Below, piece by piece: positions 57,005 through 64,000 of a stretch of DNA of 64,000 nucleotides; the stretch's first letter is position 1; the number at the start of each line of letters is the position of its first letter. Made by a program: the position numbers and the translations under genes. Under the pieces are notes generated by a model that saw only the letters and a program-made list of their open reading frames with translations, was not told the DNA's origin and did not search any database. This stretch comes from Roseateles_E cavernae (GTDB taxonomy: Bacteria; Pseudomonadota; Gammaproteobacteria; Burkholderiales; Burkholderiaceae_C): contig NZ_JBDPLH010000002.1 of assembly GCF_040187885.1 (NCBI RefSeq), positions 496,001 through 560,000 on the forward strand, read 5' to 3'.

Positions 57005-57700
57005 ATGAGCGGCACGGTGGAAGAACGGCTGGCGCGCATCGAGCAACTGCTGCAGGCCCAGCCAGCGCCGGCAGCGGCCCCATCGGAAGCCCGGTCAGTG
57101 CTGGCCTGCGCCGCCGCCTGGATGGGCGCCGAGTTGCCCAAGCTGGTCGCCGCGGCGGTCGTGCTGGTGCTGGGCTTTGCGCTGAAGGACTCGGTGGACC
57201 TGGCGATCAAGCAGCGCCAGCTCGACCTCTCCTACACCAAGGAGATGCAGGGCCTGCTGATACAGCTCGGCGGCAAGGGCAGCGAGGCCGAGCTCGGCAG
57301 CGCCGCCACCCTGCTGGCCTCTTATGGCGAGCCGGCGCTGCCGGGGCTGATGAGTCATCTGCGCCAGAGCGGCATGGGTGGCGCGGCGGCGGCCGAGGGC
57401 CTGAATGTGCTGGCGCTGCGCGAGCCCGAGCTGGTCTGTGCCGCCTTGCCCCGGGTGCTGGGCCTGCGCCAGCAGTATGAGTGGCAGGCGCAGGAAAAGG
57501 TCGTGCTGATGCTGGGCCAGCATGGCTGCGGCAAGGCCCGGCCGGCGCTGCGGCGCTATCGCGGCCTGGTGGAGGCGGCGCTGGCCGGGCGGCCGGCCGG
57601 CTTCGAGGCCCTGGTGCGTGTCAAGCCCGAGGGGGCGGGCGAGGTTTATCCGCGGCTGCTGAAGTCGGTCGACGCGGCGCTGGCGATGCTGGACGAATGA
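57005..57700 (+). CDS. hypothetical membrane-anchored protein, first gene of unknown operon
   Basis: 231 residues. A short N-terminal coiled segment (VEERLARIEQLLQAQ) is followed by one transmembrane helix (about 46-64, LVAAAVVLVLGFAL), then a helical, HEAT-like region (GSAATLLASYGEPALPGLMSHLRQSGMGGAAAAEGL; EKVVLMLGQHGCGKARPALRRY). HEAT-type repeats usually mediate protein contacts. It is separated by 11 bases from a secreted protein gene. No family name can be given. Confidence 0.7.
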   Translation: MSGTVEERLARIEQLLQAQPAPAAAPSEARSVLACAAAWMGAELPKLVAAAVVLVLGFALKDSVDLAIKQRQLDLSYTKEMQGLLIQLGGKGSEAELGSAATLLASYGEPALPGLMSHLRQSGMGGAAAAEGLNVLALREPELVCAALPRVLGLRQQYEWQAQEKVVLMLGQHGCGKARPALRRYRGLVEAALAGRPAGFEALVRVKPEGAGEVYPRLLKSVDAALAMLDE

Positions 57701-57711
57701 GGGAGACCGCG

Positions 57712-58521
57712 ATGAGGAAACACTGGCTGAGCTGGCTTCTGGCTGTGGGCACCGGTGCGGCCCAGGCCGTCATCATCGATTGCGAGCCCCAGGCCGGCAG
57801 CTTCACGGTCCTGCTCAGCGAGCCGAGCGGCGAGCTGCTCAAGCCGGCCGAGCTGAAGAACTATCTGGAGCGTCTGCAGTTCGAGCTCGACCAGAACCGC
57901 AATGCCCGCTGGATCAATCTGCCCGACACGCCGGTGCGCTTCGTCGCCTGCCCGGGCCGCGCACCGGCACTGGACGGGCGCGAGCACAACCCGCGCCTGG
58001 TCGACGGCCTGCACACGCGGCGGGTCCTGCTGGAGGTCTGGGGCCAGCTGTCCAGCGAACCCGGGCCCGGCGGCACGAGCCAGCCCAGCGCGCAGCTGAG
58101 CTATCTGCTGGTGCCGCTGCGGCAGGCGGCCAACCAGAACGAGGCCGCCGCCGGCGCCTTGCAGCGCCTGAGCTACCCCGAGCCGGGCGCCACGCCGATC
58201 CGGGACCCGGTCCAGCTGGTGGCGCGCTCCAGCGATATCGATGCCTTTGTCGCCAGTGCCTTCGGCTTCAAGCTGCTGCGCGAGCGCAGCTTTGACACGG
58301 CGCATCGCAATCTGTGCCGCGCCGATGTGCTGCTGGCCGCCCTGGCCAAACGGCCGCTGGAGGGACGGACCAAGAGCGAGCTGGAAGGCCTGCGCGCCTT
58401 TGTGCTGACATCGGCCGGGCGCGCGATCAGCGAGGCCAAGGCCGACGCGGCCTATCCGAAGACCGGCCTGCTGCGCCTGCGAGCGAGTGCCAAGCCCTGC
58501 GACGAGGAGGCCAAGCCATGA
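57712..58521 (+). CDS. hypothetical secreted protein, second gene of unknown operon
   Basis: 269 residues with a signal peptide (MRKHWLSWLLAVGTGAAQA). The mature part has no recognised domain. A roughly 100-residue beta-rich region (SFTVLLSEPSGELLKP; RRVLLEVWGQLSSEPGPG) is followed by a helical C-terminal half with one Cys-containing helix (HRNLCRADVLLAALAKRPLEG). A second Cys near the N-terminus and one at the end (AKPCDEE) could form disulfides. Its stop overlaps the next gene by four bases, so it must be made together with it. Confidence 0.7.
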   Translation: MRKHWLSWLLAVGTGAAQAVIIDCEPQAGSFTVLLSEPSGELLKPAELKNYLERLQFELDQNRNARWINLPDTPVRFVACPGRAPALDGREHNPRLVDGLHTRRVLLEVWGQLSSEPGPGGTSQPSAQLSYLLVPLRQAANQNEAAAGALQRLSYPEPGATPIRDPVQLVARSSDIDAFVASAFGFKLLRERSFDTAHRNLCRADVLLAALAKRPLEGRTKSELEGLRAFVLTSAGRAISEAKADAAYPKTGLLRLRASAKPCDEEAKP

Positions 58522-59822
58522 TGCGCCGCTGTCTATACGTCCTGATGAGCCTGCTGGCGGTACTGGCCGGCCCGGCGCGCGCGGCCGGCATGGAGCCCTG
58601 CAGCTATGCCTCGGTGTTTCCGGGCGCGGCGCTGAATGCCCTGGTCCTGCCTTATCACGCCGACACCCGCGATGGCCGCCCACCGCCGCCCGAGCTGCAG
58701 CTGGCCAGCCGCCAGATCGCCGCGCTGGTCCATCTGGAAGTGCTGATGGGCCTGCTGAAGTACCCCTCGATAGGCGCCAAGCATCTGTGGGCCGAGCCGG
58801 GCGAGGTCTGCGATGTCGATGTGATCGTCGGCCGCATCACCCGGGTCGGTGCGTCGGGCGCGCTGCGGCCGGGCCAGGGGGCGGTGCTGGTCTGGGGCCG
58901 CTTGTTCGAGCAGGCCGGCGAGTTCTATCTGCAGAGCTATCTGCGCTTTGTGCGCCAGGTTGGCGAGGGCGGCGGGGCTGAACAGCTGTGGTTCAAGAAC
59001 GGGCCGCTGCAGCTGCGCGGCAGCCTGCCGACCCAGGCCATCGCTTTCGCGCCACGCCGCATCAGCCGGGCCGAGCTGGCCCAGGTGGACCGCGATTTCC
59101 GCCAGGCCATGGTCTTGCGGCCCCGGCCCGAGCGCGGCGCTGCCGGCCGGTCCATCGAGTTCTCGCCCCACCAGGCGCTGGCCTATTGGGTCAGCGAGGC
59201 GCGCGGCGAATGGTTGCATCTGCAGTCGCAGCAGGGCGGCCCTGGCGGCTGGGTGCAGGTGGCGGCTCAACCGGGTGAGCAGGCCGCCTGGTCGCTGCAG
59301 CGCTGGCTGCCCGAGCTGGCCTATGTCGATGCGGTCTCGGCCTTTGTGCGGCTGCGGGTCGACGGGCTGACGGCCGCCCAGCGCACCCGCACGGCCGCCT
59401 TGATGGAGCAGGGCCTGAGCCGCTATGAGCGCGCGGTGCCGGCCGATCTGGCGCCCGGCGCCTGGGGGCTGGCCAGCGCGCTGCGCGGCTGGCAGGCCTG
59501 GGAGCAGGGGCGCTACGAGCCGGCGCTGGCGCTGTTCGAGCAGGCCCAGGTGCAGCTGCCGGCCTATGCCGGCGCGCGCCAGCTGGCGGCGCTGGCGCGG
59601 GTGGCCGTCGGCCCCGGGGCCCTGACCGCTGACAGCGCGGCGCGGCTGTCGCGCGAGCTGATGGCCGCGCTGGCGCTGGCGCCGGACAACGCCCAGCTGC
59701 TGGGCAATCTGGAGCGGCTCTACGGCTTCTACGAGCAGCAGCGCCCCGACTGGAGCCCCTTCGAACCCGAGGCGCTGCGCGAGCGCCAGCTCATCGTGCG
59801 GGCCGCCACACGCCGTGATTGA
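58518..59822 (+). CDS. hypothetical secreted protein, third gene of unknown operon
   Basis: 434 residues, signal peptide (CLYVLMSLLAVLAGPARA). The N-terminal half (HLEVLMGLLKYPSIGAKHLW; CDVDVIVGRITRVGAS) may be a beta domain resembling a carbohydrate- or peptide-binding fold. The C-terminal half is helical with TPR-like pattern (LRGWQAWEQGRYEPALALFEQAQVQLPAY; LGNLERLYGFYEQQRPDW). It overlaps the preceding gene, and 65 bases separate it from the chemoreceptor gene. Function unknown. Confidence 0.7.
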   Translation: MMRRCLYVLMSLLAVLAGPARAAGMEPCSYASVFPGAALNALVLPYHADTRDGRPPPPELQLASRQIAALVHLEVLMGLLKYPSIGAKHLWAEPGEVCDVDVIVGRITRVGASGALRPGQGAVLVWGRLFEQAGEFYLQSYLRFVRQVGEGGGAEQLWFKNGPLQLRGSLPTQAIAFAPRRISRAELAQVDRDFRQAMVLRPRPERGAAGRSIEFSPHQALAYWVSEARGEWLHLQSQQGGPGGWVQVAAQPGEQAAWSLQRWLPELAYVDAVSAFVRLRVDGLTAAQRTRTAALMEQGLSRYERAVPADLAPGAWGLASALRGWQAWEQGRYEPALALFEQAQVQLPAYAGARQLAALARVAVGPGALTADSAARLSRELMAALALAPDNAQLLGNLERLYGFYEQQRPDWSPFEPEALRERQLIVRAATRRD

Positions 59823-59887
59823 CCGGGGCGCCTCGCTGTCACTACGATGGGCCGCCGCCTGCCGGGCTGTGCAAACAGGGAGAGAAG

Positions 59888-62695
59888 ATGACCTATTCGT
59901 CGATTCCCCAGCTGTCGGAGGTGCCGATAGCGGCGCTGGCCCATGCGCTGAACCAGCAATACCTGACCCTGGTGTTCGAGGTCAGCAGCGGGCTGCTGCT
60001 GGATGCCAACGAGCTGGCCCTGCAGACGCTGGCGCTGGAGCGCGGGCGGCTCGGCAGCATCGACCGCGATGCCCTGCTGGGCCTGGATCTGCTGGCCATG
60101 CGCACGGCCTGGAATGCCGCGCTGGGCGCCGCCGATGGGGCCGCCACGGTCACGCTGCCGGCCCGGCCCGGCGATGGTGGCGCCACCGCGATGCTGGAGG
60201 GCTGGCTGTTTGCCAACGAGGCGCGCAGCCGGCTGACCCTGGTGGCGCTGGACACCACCCAGCAGCGCCTGGCGGCGGCCGACCTGAGCGCGCGGGTCGG
60301 CGCGATCGCGCGGGTGCAGGCGGTGGTGGAGTGCGATCTGGACGGCCACATGCTGAGCGCCAACGACAACTTCCTGACCCTGATGGGCTGGAGCCTGGCC
60401 GAGCTGCAGGGCCAGCCCTATGCGATGTTGTGCGAGCCCGCCTATGCGGCGGGGCCGGAGTTCAAGCGCCTGTGGGAGCGGTTGCGGGCCGGCGAGTCTC
60501 AGGAGGGCGAGTTCGTGCGCCTGGCCGCTGACGGCCGCAAGGTCTATGTGCGTTCCAGCTACAACCTGGTGCTGGGCGTGGACGGCAAGCCGCTGCGCGT
60601 CGTCGAGTATGTGCTGGACATCAGCGCCGGCAAGCTGGGCAATGCCGAGCTGCTGGGCAAGGTGGCGGCCATCAACCGGGCCCAGGCGGTGATCGAGTTC
60701 GATCTGCAGGGCCGGGTGCTGGATGCCAACAAGAACTTCCAGGAGCTGATGGGCTACAGCCTGGCCGAGGTGCGCGGCCAGCATCACAGCATGTTCTGCG
60801 AGACCGAGTATGCGCAAAGCCCCGAGTACACCGCGCTCTGGACCCGCTTGCGCGGCGGCGAGATCGACGGCGGCGAGTACAAGCGCCTGGGCAAGAACGG
60901 CAAGGAGGTCTGGATCCAGGCCAGCTACAACCCCATCCTCGATCTGGACGGCCTGCCCTTCAAGATCGTCAAGTTTGCCTACGACATCACCGGCGCCAAG
61001 CTGCGCGCCGCCGAGGCCGAGGGCAAGGTGGCGGCGATCTCGCGCTCGCAGGCGGTCGTCGAGTTCGATCTGCGCGGCAACATCCTGAACGCCAACGAGC
61101 GCTTTCTGCAGCTGGTTGGCTACAACCTCGAGGAGCTGCGCGGCAAGCACCACCGCATGTTCTGCGAGCCCGAGTACGCGGCCGGCGAGGACTACCAGCG
61201 CTTCTGGCAGAAGCTGGGCCGGGGCGAGTTCGACGGCGGCATCTACAAGCGCCTGGCCAAGCAGGGCCAGGAACTGTGGCTGCAGGCGACCTACAACCCG
61301 ATCTTCGATTTCGAGGGCCGGCCGCTGAAGATCGTCAAGTTCGCCCATGACGTGACCGAGGCCAGGCTCAGCAATGCCGAGTTCCAGGGCAAGGTCAACG
61401 CGATCAGCCGGGCCCAGGCGGTGATCGAGTTCGACCTCAAGGGTCATGTCTTGACGGCCAATGCCAACTTCCTGCAGCTGATGGGCTATGCGCTGGAGGA
61501 GGTGCGCGGCAAGCACCACCGCATCTTCTGCGACCCGGCCTACGCCGGCAGCGAGGCCTATCTGGGCTTCTGGGACAAGCTGGCGCGCGGCGAGTTCGAC
61601 AGCGGCGAGTACAAGCGCCTGGGCAAGAACGGCAAGGATGTCTGGATCCAGGCCACCTACAACCCCATCATGAATCCCGAGGGCCGCATCACCAAGATCG
61701 TCAAGTACGCGATCGACGTCACCGCCGCCAAGATCCGCAGCAGCGAGGTGGAGAGCCGGGTCAGGGCGGTGGACCTGGGCCTGGGCGCGATCGAGTTCGA
61801 TCTGGACGGCAATGTGCTGGCCGCCAACGAGAACTTTCTGCGCACCATGGGCTACAGCCTGCGCGAGGTGGTGGGGCGCCACCACAGCAGCTTCTGCCCG
61901 CCCGAATACATCACCTCGGAGGAGTACCGCGACTTCTGGCTGCGCCTGGGCAAGGGCGAGCATCGCAGCGGCCGCTTCCAGCGTGTCGGCAAGTTCAACC
62001 GCGAGGTCTGGATACTGGCCACCTACAGCCCGATCTTCGATATGAAGGGCCAGCCGCGCGGCGTCATCAAGTACGCGGTGGATGTCAGCGACCAGGTGCG
62101 GCTGGAGCGGGATGTGCGCCAGAAGACCACGGCGATGGGCGTGACGATCAGCGCGCTGGACCAGGCGATCGCCCGCATCGGCCAGTCGACCCAGGCCGCC
62201 GCCGCACTGGCCGGCGCCACGCAGGAGAATGCCCAGCAGGGCTTTGCGGCGCTGCAGAAGGCGATCGAGTCGATCGAGCTGATCCAGACCAGCAGCCGCC
62301 AGATCGGCGAGATCGTGCGGGTGGTCGGCGACATCGCGGCCCAGACCAATCTGCTGGCCTTCAATGCCGCGATCGAGGCGGCCCGGGCCGGCGAGCATGG
62401 GCTGGGCTTCTCGGTGGTGGCCGGCGAGGTGCGGCGCCTGGCCGAGCGCAGCTCGGAGGCGGCCCATGCGATCACCAAGCTGATCGAGGAGTCGGGCGAG
62501 CGGGTCGATACCGGCTCGGAGCGCTCGGCCAAGGCGCGCGATGCCTTCGAGGGCATCGTCTCCAGCGCCGGCAAGACCAGCGACTCGATCCGCCAGATCG
62601 CCGAGGCCGCCCAGGCCCAGCAGGGCGTGGCCCGCGAGGTGGCCGAGCTGGTCGCCGGCCTGGGTAGCGGCGCCGGTGCGGCGGCGCCGCGCTGA
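59888..62695 (+). CDS. soluble multi-PAS methyl-accepting protein (BdlA-like)
   Basis: 935 residues, no transmembrane helix. A degenerate N-terminal PAS (about 15-130) is followed by five PAS units of exactly 122 residues beginning near 136, 258, 380, 502 and 624. Each carries a variant of QAVIEFDLQGRVLDANKNF, HHSMFCETEY and YKRLGKNGKEVWIQASYNPI. The C-terminal signalling hairpin (about 745-920; AAQTNLLAFNAAIEAARAGEHGLGFSVVAGEV) binds CheA/CheW. Several such proteins sense redox state through heme or flavin; BdlA of Pseudomonas links this architecture to biofilm dispersal. It is 5 bases upstream of a multi-CheW gene. Confidence 0.92.
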   Translation: MTYSSIPQLSEVPIAALAHALNQQYLTLVFEVSSGLLLDANELALQTLALERGRLGSIDRDALLGLDLLAMRTAWNAALGAADGAATVTLPARPGDGGATAMLEGWLFANEARSRLTLVALDTTQQRLAAADLSARVGAIARVQAVVECDLDGHMLSANDNFLTLMGWSLAELQGQPYAMLCEPAYAAGPEFKRLWERLRAGESQEGEFVRLAADGRKVYVRSSYNLVLGVDGKPLRVVEYVLDISAGKLGNAELLGKVAAINRAQAVIEFDLQGRVLDANKNFQELMGYSLAEVRGQHHSMFCETEYAQSPEYTALWTRLRGGEIDGGEYKRLGKNGKEVWIQASYNPILDLDGLPFKIVKFAYDITGAKLRAAEAEGKVAAISRSQAVVEFDLRGNILNANERFLQLVGYNLEELRGKHHRMFCEPEYAAGEDYQRFWQKLGRGEFDGGIYKRLAKQGQELWLQATYNPIFDFEGRPLKIVKFAHDVTEARLSNAEFQGKVNAISRAQAVIEFDLKGHVLTANANFLQLMGYALEEVRGKHHRIFCDPAYAGSEAYLGFWDKLARGEFDSGEYKRLGKNGKDVWIQATYNPIMNPEGRITKIVKYAIDVTAAKIRSSEVESRVRAVDLGLGAIEFDLDGNVLAANENFLRTMGYSLREVVGRHHSSFCPPEYITSEEYRDFWLRLGKGEHRSGRFQRVGKFNREVWILATYSPIFDMKGQPRGVIKYAVDVSDQVRLERDVRQKTTAMGVTISALDQAIARIGQSTQAAAALAGATQENAQQGFAALQKAIESIELIQTSSRQIGEIVRVVGDIAAQTNLLAFNAAIEAARAGEHGLGFSVVAGEVRRLAERSSEAAHAITKLIEESGERVDTGSERSAKARDAFEGIVSSAGKTSDSIRQIAEAAQAQQGVAREVAELVAGLGSGAGAAAPR
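60293..62122 (+). repeat. five tandem 366-bp PAS-coding repeats
   Basis: In-frame direct repeats with a period of 366 bases (122 codons), recognised from equivalent positions at 60293, 60659, 61025, 61391 and 61757. Units 2-4 are closest; stretches of the DNA around 60879-60925 and 61610-61657 are nearly identical, including the codons for KRLGKNGK. Confidence 0.88.
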
Positions 62696-62700
62696 GGCCC

Positions 62701-64000
62701 ATGATGGCGGCGACCGGCCTGCGTTTCGGCCTGATACGGGTGGGCGGCTGCACGCTGGGCATCGATGTCGCGGCGGTGCGCGAGGTGATCCATTGCCCGG
62801 CGGCCCTGGCCCCGCTGCCCGGCGCGGCGGCCGAGCTGCGCGGGGCCATCGATGTGCGCGGCAGCGTCGTGCCGGTGCTGGATCCGGCGCCGCTGCTGGG
62901 GCTGGCGGCGGCCCTGCCGACGCCGCAGCGGGTGATACTGCTGCTGCGCCTGGGCACGGCCGAGCGGCCGCTGCTGCTGGGCCTGCTGCTTGACGGCGTT
63001 GGCAGCATCGTGGCCCCGGCCCGGCTGCATGGCCTGGAGCCCGCCGTGGCTGACAGTGCGCCTGGGCTGCTGACTCACGCGTTCGCGCTCGATGATGCGC
63101 CGGCCGATGCCGGCCTGGTGGCCGTGCTGGACCCGGCCGCGCTGGCCCGGCTGGCGGGCGCGCCCCTGGTGGCCGAGGCGCGCGAAGCAGGCGAGACGGG
63201 CGCCACCGCCGCCGCCGGCCCGCGCGAGCCCTGCCTGCTGTTCGAGGTCGGCGGCCATGGTCTGGCGATTGCCGCAGCCCTGGTCGAGACCACGGTGCCG
63301 CAGGCCCAGATCCTGGGCAGCGAGCTGCGCGGCGGTCTCTGCCTGGGCGTGATCCACCATCATGGCCAGGAGATCCCGGTGGTCGACAGCCTGCAGCTGC
63401 TGGGCCTGGGTCGCAGCCCGGCCGCGGCGCTCAGCGATGTGCTGGTGCTGCGCCTGGGGGCCGGGCGGCTGGCCCTGGTGCTGGACCTGGTGCGCGATAT
63501 CCGCCACCTCGCCGCCCAGGCCTTGCTGCCGCTGCCCTTCTTGGGCCTGCGGCGTCCCGAGCTGTTTGCCGGCCTGCTGCCGCCCGAGCAGGAGGCGGCG
63601 CCGGTGCTGCTGCTGCGCAGCGCGGCCCTGCTGGCCGAGCCGGTGCTGCAGGCGCTGGCCGGGTTGAGCCACCCGATCCCGGCCGCCCGCAGCCACCGCC
63701 GGGCCGAGCTCGCCTCGCCCGAGGCCGCCGAGGCTGCAGGCCAGGGGCCGCAGACCAGCTATCTGACCTATCGCCTCGACACCGAGCTGGGCACGCCGCT
63801 GACCCAGGTGCGCGAGATCATGCGACTGCCGCCGCAGCGCGGCGCCGCCGCCTCGGATGCGCCCGGCATGCTGGGCCTGCTGCTGCATCGCGGCCAGGCC
63901 CTGCCCCTGGTCTGCCTGCGCACGGTGCTGGGCCAGGCCCGGCCGTCGGCCGATCACGCCGACGCGATGGTGCTGGTGGTGGATGACGAGGGGGGCGGCG
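62701..64000 (+). CDS. multi-CheW-domain chemotaxis protein (3' truncated by window edge)
   Basis: The frame from 62701 is open to the window end (433 codons, no stop). It contains three CheW-like domains, at about 5-160 (LRFGLIRVGGCTLGIDVAAVREVIH; ELRGAIDVRGSVVPVLD), 178-330 (PCLLFEVGGHGLAIAAALVETTV; LGVIHHHGQEIPVVDSLQLLGLG) and from about 357 on (SYLTYRLDTELGTPLTQVREIMRLP). CheW couples receptors to the CheA kinase; a protein with several CheW domains may link receptors in an array. It follows the BdlA-like receptor by five bases. Start may be either of two adjacent ATGs. More domains may lie beyond the window. Confidence 0.88.
   Translation, partial: MMAATGLRFGLIRVGGCTLGIDVAAVREVIHCPAALAPLPGAAAELRGAIDVRGSVVPVLDPAPLLGLAAALPTPQRVILLLRLGTAERPLLLGLLLDGVGSIVAPARLHGLEPAVADSAPGLLTHAFALDDAPADAGLVAVLDPAALARLAGAPLVAEAREAGETGATAAAGPREPCLLFEVGGHGLAIAAALVETTVPQAQILGSELRGGLCLGVIHHHGQEIPVVDSLQLLGLGRSPAAALSDVLVLRLGAGRLALVLDLVRDIRHLAAQALLPLPFLGLRRPELFAGLLPPEQEAAPVLLLRSAALLAEPVLQALAGLSHPIPAARSHRRAELASPEAAEAAGQGPQTSYLTYRLDTELGTPLTQVREIMRLPPQRGAAASDAPGMLGLLLHRGQALPLVCLRTVLGQARPSADHADAMVLVVDDEGGG

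Noticed and set aside
59729..62467. A 912-codon frame antisense to the PAS receptor, with apparent repeats
   Set aside because: The repeats only reflect the PAS-coding repeats of the plus strand.

Overview
This is a high-GC chromosomal segment, almost certainly from a betaproteobacterium of the order Burkholderiales, most like the Roseateles/Paucibacter/Rubrivivax relatives. Three things point there: the order petB-petC-sspA-sspB, the secA-argJ neighbourhood, and a PVWY form of the cytochrome b Qo motif (typical of beta/gamma-proteobacteria). FxDxF/PEP-CTERM proteins and Bug-type binding proteins fit the same group. I see no phage, insertion sequence, CRISPR array or rRNA. No gene-free stretch exceeds about 270 bases; the three largest (3827-4080, 50065-50334, 56740-57004) hold a secA leader with a palindrome, a terminator hairpin, and nothing I recognise.

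Layout. 1-9.5 kb is core housekeeping: cytochrome bc1 (petB partial, petC), sspA/sspB, tRNA-Thr(UGU), a DciA-like protein, secA and argJ, with two tandem PEP-CTERM secreted proteins inserted between secA and argJ. 9.5-12.4 kb holds a covalent-flavin oxidoreductase divergent from an HxlR regulator, then a YCII-domain protein. 12.3-28 kb is a rearranged urease region. On the minus strand, ureA-hupE/ureJ-ureB-lysE-ureC are translationally coupled. An AraC regulator and an EamA exporter on the plus strand interrupt the order. A SPOR-like membrane protein, ureE, ureF and a large beta-propeller histidine kinase then follow. Divergent from ureA lie a fused NCS1 permease/hybrid histidine kinase and a LuxR-type response regulator. 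ureG is absent from the window and ureD is 29 kb away, at 52-53 kb.

28-34 kb holds assorted single genes: an FAD-dependent oxidoreductase, a 52-residue basic protein, a histidine phosphatase, a SUMF1-fold protein and a methyltransferase. 34-38 kb is a hexarate (galactarate/talarate) catabolic cluster under a LacI regulator, with a perfect 18-bp operator-like palindrome, an enolase-superfamily dehydratase, a Bug-family binding protein and GarD, followed by HU. 38.5-42.2 kb contains a hypothetical protein, a lipoprotein, a LysE exporter and an AraC regulator. 42.4-48 kb is a complete urea ABC importer, urtABCDE. 48-52 kb is signalling: an H-NOX gas sensor overlapping its GGDEF-EAL partner, and a transmembrane chemoreceptor. 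52-57 kb holds ureD, a porin and an NMT1/TauT-type ABC importer. 57-59.8 kb is a three-gene operon of unknown function. The window ends with a soluble BdlA-like chemoreceptor carrying five tandem PAS repeats and an open-ended multi-CheW gene.

Taken together, the middle of the window is a nitrogen-acquisition region: urea import, urease and its nickel supply, and a permease-coupled two-component system suited to sensing a nitrogenous base or ureide. The most unusual items are the permease-kinase fusion, the urease operon with foreign genes coupled into it and no ureG, and the five exact-period PAS repeats. Assignments come from motifs and gene order read directly; no database search was run.
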